A stretch of DNA of 27,815 nt from CAVSWN01 sp046728115 (lineage in GTDB: Bacteria; Acidobacteriota; Vicinamibacteria; Vicinamibacterales; CAVVIG01): the NCBI GenBank assembly GCA_046728115.1, contig JBKPDW010000073.1:1-27815 (forward strand), written 5' to 3'. The position numbers were made by a program, and so were the translations under genes. Every line of letters starts with the position of its first letter. Position 1 is the first letter of the stretch. Of the stretch, positions 6,230 to 14,279 are shown in pieces. The notes below the pieces were generated by a model. It did not search any database. It had not been told where the DNA came from and was given only the letters and a program-made list of their open reading frames with translations.

Positions 6230-9145
6230 TTAGAAATCTACGCGGAATCCGAGCTGGCCCGAGCGCGGTACGTAAGCGTTGCCCGACGCGGCAGCCGGCT
6301 GTCCGAACCGAGCCGAGTCAATTTGTCCGACGTAGTTGCCGTAGTTCGTGCTGTTGAACACGTTGAACACTTCCGCCAATCCCGTCACCGCGAAACTGCC
6401 GTGAAGCTTCAGTCGCTTGGAGACCCGCAGGTCGACTTTGTGCAGCGGCAAACCGCGCAACGCGTTGCGCGGCGCGACCTGATTGGTCCCGATCACTGAT
6501 GGCCCTTCGAACTGGTCGCGCACGCTCTCCGGAATCGTGATCGGCGCCCCGATGTTCAGCCGGTTGTTGCCCGGCTTGCCGAACGGCGCCGTAGCGATCG
6601 TGGTTTGATAGTAGACGCCGGATCCGTAGAAGAAGACCACACTCGCCATCACGTCATACGGGAGCTGGAACGTCGAGTGCAGCCGCACCGTGTTCCGCTG
6701 GAAGTCCGTCGCTCGCGCCCATTCACCACGCGTAGAGTCGAACTGATTGTTGGCGGTGCCGTTCACGTACCCGATGTCGCCGTCCTCGTGTTTGTAGAAC
6801 AGCAGCGTATACGTCGCGCCAGCCTGGAAGCCCTTGTTGAATCGCCGCGTGAAACCGGTCGCGAGCCCCAGGTTGTCCTGCGTGCCGGTGCTCTCGAACC
6901 AATTGACCTGGTCATAGGCGCTGTTCGGTCTCCCTTGGGCCGGGTTCTTGTTGTACCCGTTGGCGGGGTCGTAGAACAGGTTCACGTCGCGGGTGCGGGT
7001 GTCGTTGTACCACTTCCAGTGAACAAGGTCGGCCTCGACGCCCATCAGCGGGCCGAGCTGCTTCTGGAACCCAATGCTGCTCTGCCACGTGTAGGGCATC
7101 TTGAAATCGGGACTGATCACCCGGGCCGCCTGCCGCGGGATCGGCACGCGGCCGTTCAGATAATCCTCCGCCTTCACGCCTCGCGTCGGGTTCTCCATGA
7201 AACCCGGACCATCGGGCAGAAACGAGGCAGCGACGGCGTTGCTGTAGAACTGGTGGCTGTAGGTGACGTTCGACACCGGCGTGTTGTAGTAGAGGCCGCT
7301 CCCGCCGCGGATGACCAGCTCGTTGCCGTTGCCCACGTTGTACGCGAATCCCACGCGCGGCGCCACGCTATTGAGATCTCTGATGCCGGTCTTGTAGCCG
7401 AAGTCACCCGACTCGACGCCGTTGTTGATCAGGACGACGCTCTCGCGCACGTCGGGCGGATCGGTCGCGCCCGCGTCCACGTCCCATCGGAGACCGAGGT
7501 TGAGCGACAGCTGATTCGTCGGCCGCCACGTGTCGCCGATCCAGATCGCGAAGGTCGGCCGCGGGATGTCGACCAGGTAGTCCGGGTGGAAGTTGATGTC
7601 GAACCGCTGGAGAAACGGCTCGAGCCCGCTGATGTCCCACTTCAGCGGATCGTTCCATGCGCTCGCCGGGAAGCGGCGTTCCAGCTCGGCGTCCGACGGA
7701 CGGCTGCTGAACACGTACGTGCCGCGGCGGTTCAGCGACCAGTCCTTCGTGTCGCGAACCCGCAGGAACTCCCCGCCGATTTTGACCTGGTGTCGATCGT
7801 GATGCCAGCTGAGATCCCCGCGGCCGCTGAACGTGTCCTGCCACGTGTAGTTCGGGTAGTTACGGATGCCTCCGATCAGGAGACCGGGAAACGAGAACTC
7901 CGGCACGAAGAACGGGGTGCTGTGAAACTGCACGTCGAACTCTTTCTGCGAGTCGTTCTTCCAGGAGAACCCGTTGTAGCCGCCGCGAACCTCGAACACG
8001 ACGTTGTTGCTGACGACGCGCGTCCAGGTGCCGAACGCGTTGGTGGCGTACTGTGTCAGCTGTTCGGCGCGCGACGGGTGCGTCGTCCCGCTGGCAATCT
8101 GGAACGGGTTGTAGAAGTCCCACCGCTGGGCGCGAGCCGAGAAGCGGTCGCGCGTCGAGATCTGATAGTCCACGCGGCCGAGGAGGTTCTTGTTCGTCGA
8201 CCGGCTCTCGAACGCGAACTTCTGGGTCGGAAGCCTGGTGGGCTCCAGGTACGCGGTGGCGGGTTCCCGCTCGTACTCGTACGCGCCGAAGAAATGCGCC
8301 CGGTTCCGGACGATGGGACCGCCCAGTGTGCCGCCTGCCTGCTGGTTGGAAAACGGCAGTACGACGCCCGCCACCGGGTCCGCCTCATTGAAGCGATCGT
8401 CCCGGAAGAACCCGTACAGGCTGCCTCGCACGTCGTTGGTGCCCGATCGCGAAATCGCCTGCACCTGGATCCCCGTCGATCGCCCCTGCGTGATATCGAA
8501 CAGGTTCGTCACGATCTGGAATTCAGCGATGGCCTCGCGGCTGATCTTCGGCTGGCCGAAGCCGGATCCGGCCACGCGCTGCGTAATCTGCTGGCCGTCC
8601 AGATTGAGCTGGAACTGGTCGTCGCGACCCACGCCGGGACGCTCCGCGACGTTGTTCGCGGTAATCCCTTTCACCAGAAGCGACAGCTCCTGCCAGTTCC
8701 GGCCCTGCAGCGGCAGTTCCTCCATCTGGCGTCGATCGATGTTCCCAGCGACCTGTGAGGAGGTCGTGTCGACGAGCGGCGACTCGCCGGTGACGGTGAG
8801 GCTTTCCTCCAGTGTGGCGACCTTCAGGACAAAAGGAATCGTCGCGTTCTGACCGACCAGCAGCTCGACGACCGGCACGACGACGGTCGCGAATCCTGAA
8901 AGTTCCGCCTGCACCTTGTACCGGCCCGGATCGATGTTCGGAATGCGGTACTCGCCGCGGTCATCGGTCACGCCGACGTACTGGCGACCGCTGCTGATTT
9001 CGGTAGCGGTCACCGTGACGCCTGGGATAAGGGCCTTGGACTCGTCTACCACCGAGCCAAGTAAGGTGGCTTGTTGCTGGCCATGAAGGGCGACGCGGCC
9101 TGGGAGCATGAGCACGAACGCGAGAGCGAGAACTCTTCGGATCAT
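6230..9145 (-). CDS. TonB-dependent receptor, Oar-like, with carboxypeptidase-regulatory N-terminal domain
   Basis: A 971-residue outer-membrane protein starting at ATG 9145, with GAGAGGAGA just upstream. Residues 1-22 are a signal peptide. Residues about 26-105 form a carboxypeptidase-D regulatory-like beta-sandwich (GSVVDESKALIPGVTVTATE, then YRIPNIDPGRYKV). A plug follows (about 115-235; NIDRRQMEELPLQGRNW, FQLNLDGQQI), then a long barrel ending in the aromatic terminus LGFRVDF, the usual signal for BAM insertion. The type imports or binds oligosaccharides, peptides or other large nutrients using TonB energy; no SusD-like partner is beside it. It is divergent from the gamma-glutamyltransferase gene, and a good sigma-70-like promoter lies in the gap. 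Confidence 0.92.
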   Translation of the reverse strand: MIRRVLALAFVLMLPGRVALHGQQQATLLGSVVDESKALIPGVTVTATEISSGRQYVGVTDDRGEYRIPNIDPGRYKVQAELSGFATVVVPVVELLVGQNATIPFVLKVATLEESLTVTGESPLVDTTSSQVAGNIDRRQMEELPLQGRNWQELSLLVKGITANNVAERPGVGRDDQFQLNLDGQQITQRVAGSGFGQPKISREAIAEFQIVTNLFDITQGRSTGIQVQAISRSGTNDVRGSLYGFFRDDRFNEADPVAGVVLPFSNQQAGGTLGGPIVRNRAHFFGAYEYEREPATAYLEPTRLPTQKFAFESRSTNKNLLGRVDYQISTRDRFSARAQRWDFYNPFQIASGTTHPSRAEQLTQYATNAFGTWTRVVSNNVVFEVRGGYNGFSWKNDSQKEFDVQFHSTPFFVPEFSFPGLLIGGIRNYPNYTWQDTFSGRGDLSWHHDRHQVKIGGEFLRVRDTKDWSLNRRGTYVFSSRPSDAELERRFPASAWNDPLKWDISGLEPFLQRFDINFHPDYLVDIPRPTFAIWIGDTWRPTNQLSLNLGLRWDVDAGATDPPDVRESVVLINNGVESGDFGYKTGIRDLNSVAPRVGFAYNVGNGNELVIRGGSGLYYNTPVSNVTYSHQFYSNAVAASFLPDGPGFMENPTRGVKAEDYLNGRVPIPRQAARVISPDFKMPYTWQSSIGFQKQLGPLMGVEADLVHWKWYNDTRTRDVNLFYDPANGYNKNPAQGRPNSAYDQVNWFESTGTQDNLGLATGFTRRFNKGFQAGATYTLLFYKHEDGDIGYVNGTANNQFDSTRGEWARATDFQRNTVRLHSTFQLPYDVMASVVFFYGSGVYYQTTIATAPFGKPGNNRLNIGAPITIPESVRDQFEGPSVIGTNQVAPRNALRGLPLHKVDLRVSKRLKLHGSFAVTGLAEVFNVFNSTNYGNYVGQIDSARFGQPAAASGNAYVPRSGQLGFRVDF

Positions 9146-9207
9146 GGTGTCTCCTCTCGACTCGGCGACGTGGCGGGCGCGCGAAGCGCAGACGTTGAAT
9201 CGGCGCG

Positions 9208-9236
9208 ACGCTATCCAATTGCTACTCGCTTGTCAA
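9208..9236 (-). promoter_or_regulatory. Sigma-70-like promoter for TonB receptor 1
   Basis: On the minus strand a perfect TTGACA (-35, plus-strand 9231-9236) is followed after exactly 17 bp by TAGCGT (-10, plus-strand 9208-9213). Transcription would start near 9200, leaving a leader of roughly 55 nt before the ATG at 9145. This is the best complete promoter found in the window. Confidence 0.6.
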
Positions 9237-9264
9237 CGAATTCGTCGGCCCTTGACCGCTGTCC

Positions 9265-9303
9265 GCCTGCCGCTCAGCTTTCACGTGGGCGTCCGCGGCA
9301 GGC
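9265..9303. repeat. 9-bp inverted repeat in the receptor/GGT divergent region
   Basis: GCCTGCCGC (9265-9273) and GCGGCAGGC (9295-9303) are perfect complements separated by 21 nt. It lies upstream of both divergent genes and just outside the receptor's -35 box, so it could be a regulator binding site or a hairpin. High GC makes a chance match possible. Confidence 0.4.
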
Positions 9304-9393
9304 AGGCTATCGTGCTCCGCAGCGTTCGCTTTTCGGTTGCGCGGCGATGTTCGGAGTGGCAACGTATCTTCGAACTAGCGCGGGAGGTACGTG

Positions 9394-11388
9394 ATGCCGG
9401 GTGCGCGCGTGAGAGCACGAAGTTTGATGCGGCGTTTCCCCATGCGCCGCGCGGCGTGGACGATGGCGCTCGCCGCAGCCCTGGCCGCTGGAGCGGTGCG
9501 CGTTGGCACGCAGCAGACGCCGGCAACCCAGGGAGGTGGCGCCAGGCCCGCTGACAGGGAGGAGCGCCCGGCCGCGCGATCGGCGCTGCGGCCCGCCGTC
9601 ATGGGTCCGTCCGGGGCGGTGTCCGCGGGACACCCGCTGACAACGGCGGCCGGCCTCGAGATCTTGTTGAAAGGCGGCAACGCCTTTGATGCCGGCGTGG
9701 CCACGCTGCTCGCCGGGGGCGTCCTGGAACAGGATCTCTACAGCCTTGGCGGCGAGGCGCTGGTGCTGGTCTATCCGACCGCGGAGCGGAAGGTCACCGC
9801 CGTCGTCGGCCAGGGCTGGGCGCCCAAGGCCGTTAACGTCGACTGGTATCTCTCGCGCAAGAAGACGCTCGACGGCGCCGGCCTCGATCCCGCTGTGGTC
9901 CCGGGCGCGCTGCACGCCGCGCTGACGGTACTCGAGAAGTGGGGCACGATGAGCTTCGAGCAGGTGTCGGCCCGCGCGATCGAATATGCCGAACGCGGCT
10001 TCCCGATCCGCCAGAGCACCGTCGCCGGCATCCAGCGTCAGCAGAAGTTCTTCCAGAACTGGCCCGCGAACCAGAAATACTGGTCGAAGGCCGACGGCTC
10101 GGCCTACAAGGCGGGCGAGACGATCGCGCTCCCGACCACAGCAAACACGTTGAAGCGGATGGTGGAGGCCGAGCGCGGCGCGAAGGCGCAGGGCCGCGCC
10201 GCGGGCATCGTCGCGGCGCGCGACCGGTTCTACAAAGGCGACATCGCGCGCGAGATGGTCGCGTTCCTGCGCGCGCACGATTCACCGTGGGACGACAGCG
10301 ATTTCGCCGAATTTTACGCCAAAGTGGAGGAGCCGGCCCGCACGACGTACCGCGGCTACACGGTATACAAGCACGCGTTCGGCAGCCAGGGACCGGTGCT
10401 GCTGCAGGCGCTGAACATCCTCGAGAACTTCGATCTCCGCGCGATGAAGCTCAACAGCGCCGACTACATCCACACCGTGATAGAGGCTATGAAGCTCGCG
10501 TACGCGGACCGCGATACGTACTACGCCGACCCCGCATTCGTGAAGGTGCCGGCTACGGGTCTGCTGTCGAAGGAGTACGCGAGGGAACGCGCGAAGCTGA
10601 TCGACCCAAAACGTGCGTCGAAGAGCTTCGTGGCCGGCGATCCGATGAAGTTCGACCCCCAGGTGCGCGAGTGGCCCTTCTGGAAGGCGAACATCCCCGA
10701 CGGCACGAAGGTGAACACCGATCAGGAGCCGATCATCAAGGACGATCACGACATGAACGCGTCGCTGGGCCTCGATTCGGCCGGCGTCAGCAAGGACACG
10801 ACCCACATGTCTGTCGTCGACAAAGACGGGAACATCTTCGACGTGACGCCGAGCGGCGGCTGGATTGGCGGCGCCGTGATCCTCGGCGACACCGGCATCG
10901 GCATGAGCGTCCGCGGCGAACAGTTCTTCCTCGATCCGGCGCGCGCGAATCAGATCCGGCCGCGCGCCCGCCCGCGATACACCCTGACGCCCAGCATCGT
11001 GTTCAAGGGCGACGCCCCGATGATGGCGCTCGGGACACCCGGCGGCGACAACCAGGATCAGACGATTCTCCAGGCGTTTCTCGACGTCGTGGAGTTCTGG
11101 GACAACTGGTATCCGAACCTTCACGCGGCCTTCGAGTGGCCGCGGTTCCAGACGCTCCACTTCTACGGATCGTTCTGGCCGCACAACCCCGGCTTCAACA
11201 AGCTCAATCTCGAGTCGACTATACCTGACGACGTGTTCAAGGAGTTGCAGGCGCGCGGCCACGACGTGAGCAAGATGCGGCCGTTCGGCATGTCGGGTTG
11301 CGCGACGACCGTGATGATCGATCCGGCGACGCGGAACCGCTTCGCCGGCGCCGATGCGCGGCGCGACTGCTACGCCGTCGCCTATTGA
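9394..11388 (+). CDS. Exported gamma-glutamyltransferase (gamma-glutamyltranspeptidase family)
   Basis: A 664-residue Ntn-hydrolase precursor. ATG 9394 is chosen because GGGAGG (9382-9387) is 6 nt upstream; a GTG at 9391 would be too close. An arginine-rich N-terminus and a hydrophobic stretch (MALAAALAAGAV) indicate export. The large-subunit hallmark GGNAFDAGVATLLAGGVLEQ is present. The autoprocessing site is DTTHMSVVDKDGN, where Thr469 is the expected catalytic nucleophile that becomes the first residue of the small subunit. GTPGGDNQDQT is the oxyanion-hole Gly-Gly region. At 664 residues it is longer than the usual 550-600. The family hydrolyses or transfers gamma-glutamyl groups from glutathione and related compounds in the periplasm. 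Divergent from TonB receptor 1, which may supply substrate. Confidence 0.9.
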   Translation: MPGARVRARSLMRRFPMRRAAWTMALAAALAAGAVRVGTQQTPATQGGGARPADREERPAARSALRPAVMGPSGAVSAGHPLTTAAGLEILLKGGNAFDAGVATLLAGGVLEQDLYSLGGEALVLVYPTAERKVTAVVGQGWAPKAVNVDWYLSRKKTLDGAGLDPAVVPGALHAALTVLEKWGTMSFEQVSARAIEYAERGFPIRQSTVAGIQRQQKFFQNWPANQKYWSKADGSAYKAGETIALPTTANTLKRMVEAERGAKAQGRAAGIVAARDRFYKGDIAREMVAFLRAHDSPWDDSDFAEFYAKVEEPARTTYRGYTVYKHAFGSQGPVLLQALNILENFDLRAMKLNSADYIHTVIEAMKLAYADRDTYYADPAFVKVPATGLLSKEYARERAKLIDPKRASKSFVAGDPMKFDPQVREWPFWKANIPDGTKVNTDQEPIIKDDHDMNASLGLDSAGVSKDTTHMSVVDKDGNIFDVTPSGGWIGGAVILGDTGIGMSVRGEQFFLDPARANQIRPRARPRYTLTPSIVFKGDAPMMALGTPGGDNQDQTILQAFLDVVEFWDNWYPNLHAAFEWPRFQTLHFYGSFWPHNPGFNKLNLESTIPDDVFKELQARGHDVSKMRPFGMSGCATTVMIDPATRNRFAGADARRDCYAVAY

Positions 11389-11462
11389 AGCTGCGCGTGA
11401 AGAAACGTCCGCATTGACGACTTACGACGGCGCCGCCACCGAGTACCCGGGGTTCACGCGCC

Positions 11463-11491
11463 TTTCCAGTCGCGGACGGACGAACTACAAT
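11463..11491 (+). promoter_or_regulatory. Possible promoter of the kinase gene
   Basis: TACAAT at 11486-11491 is preceded by TTTCCA (11463-11468) with a 17-bp spacer and sits 29 nt before the ATG at 11521. The -10 is good and the -35 matches four of six consensus positions. Confidence 0.45.
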
Positions 11492-11520
11492 CACCGGCAC
11501 ACCGTTCGCGAGAATCGTTC

Positions 11521-14232
11521 ATGGCCCTCGCAGCCGGCGCTCGACTTGGCTCGTACGAAATCGTCTCGGCCCTTGGCGCCGGTGGCATGGGTGAGGTGTA
11601 CCGCGCGCGCGATTCGAAGCTGAATCGCGAGGTCGCGCTCAAGGTCCTTCCCGAAGCCTTCACAGCTGATCCCGAGCGGCTTGCCCGCTTCAAACGCGAA
11701 GCGCAGTTACTCGCGTCGCTCAACCATCCGAACATCGCGCAGATCCACGGCTTCGAGGACGCGAGCGACGTGCATGCGCTGATCATGGAGCTCGTTGACG
11801 GACCGACGCTCGCCGATCGGATCGCGAACGGCCCGATTGCGATCGACGAGGCGATCCCGATCGCAAAGCAGATCGCTGACGCGCTCGAAGCCGCCCACGA
11901 GCAGGGCATCATTCACCGGGACCTGAAGCCGGCCAACATCAAATTGCGGCCGGACGGCACGGTGAAGATTCTGGACTTCGGACTGGCCAAAGCCGTCGGG
12001 CCGGCATCGGGCATCTCCGGCAGTGCGACCATGTCGCCGACGCTCACCAGTCCCGCGATGACCCAGATGGGCATGATTCTCGGTACGGCCGCATATATGA
12101 GTCCCGAGCAGGCGAAGGGGCGTGCGGCGGACAAGCGAAGCGATGTGTGGGCGTTCGGCTGTGTGTTCTATGAGATGCTTACGGCAAAGCGGGCATTCGA
12201 GGGAGAGGACGTCAGCGACACGCTTGCCGCCGTCCTCCGCGGCGAGCCTGACTGGAACGCGCTGCCGCCGGACGTCCCCGATCACATCCGGCTGCTGCTG
12301 AAGCGCTGTCTCGAGCGCGATCGCGGCAGACGAGTCGCCGACATCGCCGTGGCGCAGTTCATGCTGACCGAGTCGTTCGCGCTGACCGGGGAGAAGCCGG
12401 CCGTTGAGACGACTCGCGCGAAGCCGCTCTGGAGACAGGCTCTACCCGGTGTGATGGCGGTTATCGCCACCGCCGCGATCGTGCTTGGGACCACTCGGTA
12501 CTTCCAGCCGCCGTCGCCGGTACCAACCATCACACGCTTCACGTATGACCTCCCCTCAGGTCAACGGTTCACCAACGCCGGCCGACATTTGCTGGCGATT
12601 GCGCCCGACGGCACAAAAATCGTGTACGTCGCAAATCAGCGGTTGTTTCTCAAATCGATATCGGATCTCGAAAGCGTGCCCATCCGCGGATCCGAAGGGC
12701 CCTCGGGCAGCGGCTTGACCTCTCCCGTCTTCTCGCCGGACGGAAAATCTGTCGCGTTCTGGAGAGGCGGCGCGCTCCAACGAATTCCAGTGACCGGCGG
12801 CACGCCAGTCACGCTCGCGGAGGGCCTCGCCAATCCGTTCGGGATGAGCTGGTACGAAGGTGGCCTGCTGGTCGCAGGCGCCGACAGGATCATTCGAGTG
12901 TCTCCAGGTCGCGGTTCGCCCGAAACCCTCCTCACCCTGAAGGGCGGCGAGGCCGCCGGCGATCCGCAGATGCTGCCGGACGGCCACTCTCTCCTCTTGA
13001 CCGTCGGCGCCGCGGACAGCCCCTGGGACGCCGCCGCCATCGTCGTCTACGATCTGCAGTCCAAATCGCGCCAGACCTTGCTCGAAAATGGAACCGCCGG
13101 CCAGTATGTGGCCACGGGGCATGTGGTGTACGCGTCCACCGGCGTGCTGTTCGCAGTACCCTTCGATGCGGCGACGCGGCGGACCATCGGCGAGGCGCGA
13201 TCGATTCTAGAGGGTGTCGCCCGCGCGGCAGGCGCCGTGACCGGAGCCTCACAGTTCGCGGTGTCGGGAAACGGATCGCTGGTCTACATTCCAGGGCCTT
13301 CGAGCGGCGCCTCGGCAGCGTGGGATCTCGCGACGTTCGATCGAAAGGGTCATGTCGAACCGCTCAAGCTTCCGCTGCGCAATTACGAAACTCCACGCTA
13401 CTCGCCGGACGGCAAACGAATCGCCGTCGGCATCACCAGCGACAAAGAGTCGAACATCTGGATCTACGATCTGTCGGGATCAACAAAGATTCGTCAGCTG
13501 ACATTTGGCGGACACAATCGCTTTCCCGTGTGGACGCCCGATGGAAACCATGTGACATTTCAGTCGGATCGAGATGGTGACTCAGGGATCTTCTGGCAGG
13601 CCCCCGACGGTGCGCATCCCGCCGAACGACTGACGACTGCCGAAAAGGACGTGATGCACGTGCCCCAAGGGTGGTTCCCGAAGGGCGATCGCCTTCTGAT
13701 CACCGCGCGGGCGCCCGGCAACAGTTACACGCTCGCGACCGTCGATGTCTCGAGCCGAAAGATTGAACCGTTCGGGACGGACACGTTTATCGCGTTTCCG
13801 CACACGTCGATCTCGCCCGACGGAAAGTGGGTCGCGTACAACGAGGCATCGTCTCGGACAGCCTCCACCATTTTCGTGCGACCGTTTCCTCCAACAGCCA
13901 AGTATCGCGTCGAAACGGGAGTGACTCCCTTCTGGTCCCCTGATGGAAGGACGCTCTACTATGTAGCGACTCCGGGCGACGCATTTGTGTCCGCGGTCAC
14001 AATCACGACCACACCAAGTCTCGAGATCAGCAAATTGTCGGAGACCGTGCCCCGGCCGCTGGGGGTCGGCGGCGGACCGAATCTTCCGCGTCAGTACGAC
14101 GCTTCGCCCGACGGTGAGCACTTCATCATTTCGACAGCCGACGACGCGACGAACAGAGGTCCCGTCCAGGGACAAATCAGAATCGTCCTCAACTGGACAG
14201 AGGAGCTGAAGCAGCGCGTTCCGACGCGCTGA
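11521..14232 (+). CDS. Membrane-anchored Ser/Thr protein kinase fused to a PD40/TolB-like beta-propeller
   Basis: A 903-residue protein. Residues about 11-285 are a Hanks-type kinase with all key motifs: Gly-rich loop LGAGGMGEVY, Lys41 (VALKVL), Glu60, HRDLKPANI with Asp134, DFG at 152-154, and the APE-equivalent MSPEQAKG. The activation loop (about 158-185) is extended and rich in Ser/Thr. A single hydrophobic helix at about 306-325 (VMAVIATAAIVLG) is followed by some 570 residues of PD40/WD40-type blades with repeated FSPDGK/SPDGKRIAVG/WTPDGN motifs. The layout suggests a cytoplasmic kinase with a periplasmic sensor propeller, a type very abundant in Acidobacteria. The ribosome site before ATG 11521 is weak, but the MALAAGARLGSYEIVSALG start matches the family. 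The ligand and kinase targets are unknown. Confidence 0.92.
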   Translation: MALAAGARLGSYEIVSALGAGGMGEVYRARDSKLNREVALKVLPEAFTADPERLARFKREAQLLASLNHPNIAQIHGFEDASDVHALIMELVDGPTLADRIANGPIAIDEAIPIAKQIADALEAAHEQGIIHRDLKPANIKLRPDGTVKILDFGLAKAVGPASGISGSATMSPTLTSPAMTQMGMILGTAAYMSPEQAKGRAADKRSDVWAFGCVFYEMLTAKRAFEGEDVSDTLAAVLRGEPDWNALPPDVPDHIRLLLKRCLERDRGRRVADIAVAQFMLTESFALTGEKPAVETTRAKPLWRQALPGVMAVIATAAIVLGTTRYFQPPSPVPTITRFTYDLPSGQRFTNAGRHLLAIAPDGTKIVYVANQRLFLKSISDLESVPIRGSEGPSGSGLTSPVFSPDGKSVAFWRGGALQRIPVTGGTPVTLAEGLANPFGMSWYEGGLLVAGADRIIRVSPGRGSPETLLTLKGGEAAGDPQMLPDGHSLLLTVGAADSPWDAAAIVVYDLQSKSRQTLLENGTAGQYVATGHVVYASTGVLFAVPFDAATRRTIGEARSILEGVARAAGAVTGASQFAVSGNGSLVYIPGPSSGASAAWDLATFDRKGHVEPLKLPLRNYETPRYSPDGKRIAVGITSDKESNIWIYDLSGSTKIRQLTFGGHNRFPVWTPDGNHVTFQSDRDGDSGIFWQAPDGAHPAERLTTAEKDVMHVPQGWFPKGDRLLITARAPGNSYTLATVDVSSRKIEPFGTDTFIAFPHTSISPDGKWVAYNEASSRTASTIFVRPFPPTAKYRVETGVTPFWSPDGRTLYYVATPGDAFVSAVTITTTPSLEISKLSETVPRPLGVGGGPNLPRQYDASPDGEHFIISTADDATNRGPVQGQIRIVLNWTEELKQRVPTR

Positions 14233-14279
14233 CCGCAGCTCGCGAAAAACCGGTGAAAAATCGCGGGCGCGACAACCAA

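Noticed and set aside
6605..8758. 717-codon open frame on the plus strand
   Set aside because: It lies fully opposite TonB receptor 1, has no family resemblance, is Arg/Val-rich, and arises from the high-GC third-position bias of the real gene.
9701..11262. Long minus-strand frames opposite the gamma-glutamyltransferase
   Set aside because: They are composition shadows with no motifs; the plus-strand protein shows the complete family signature.
14233..14279. CGCGA/TCGCG hairpin between the kinase and TonB receptor 2 as a terminator
   Set aside because: The five-base stem with a 15-base loop and no following T-run is too weak to call.
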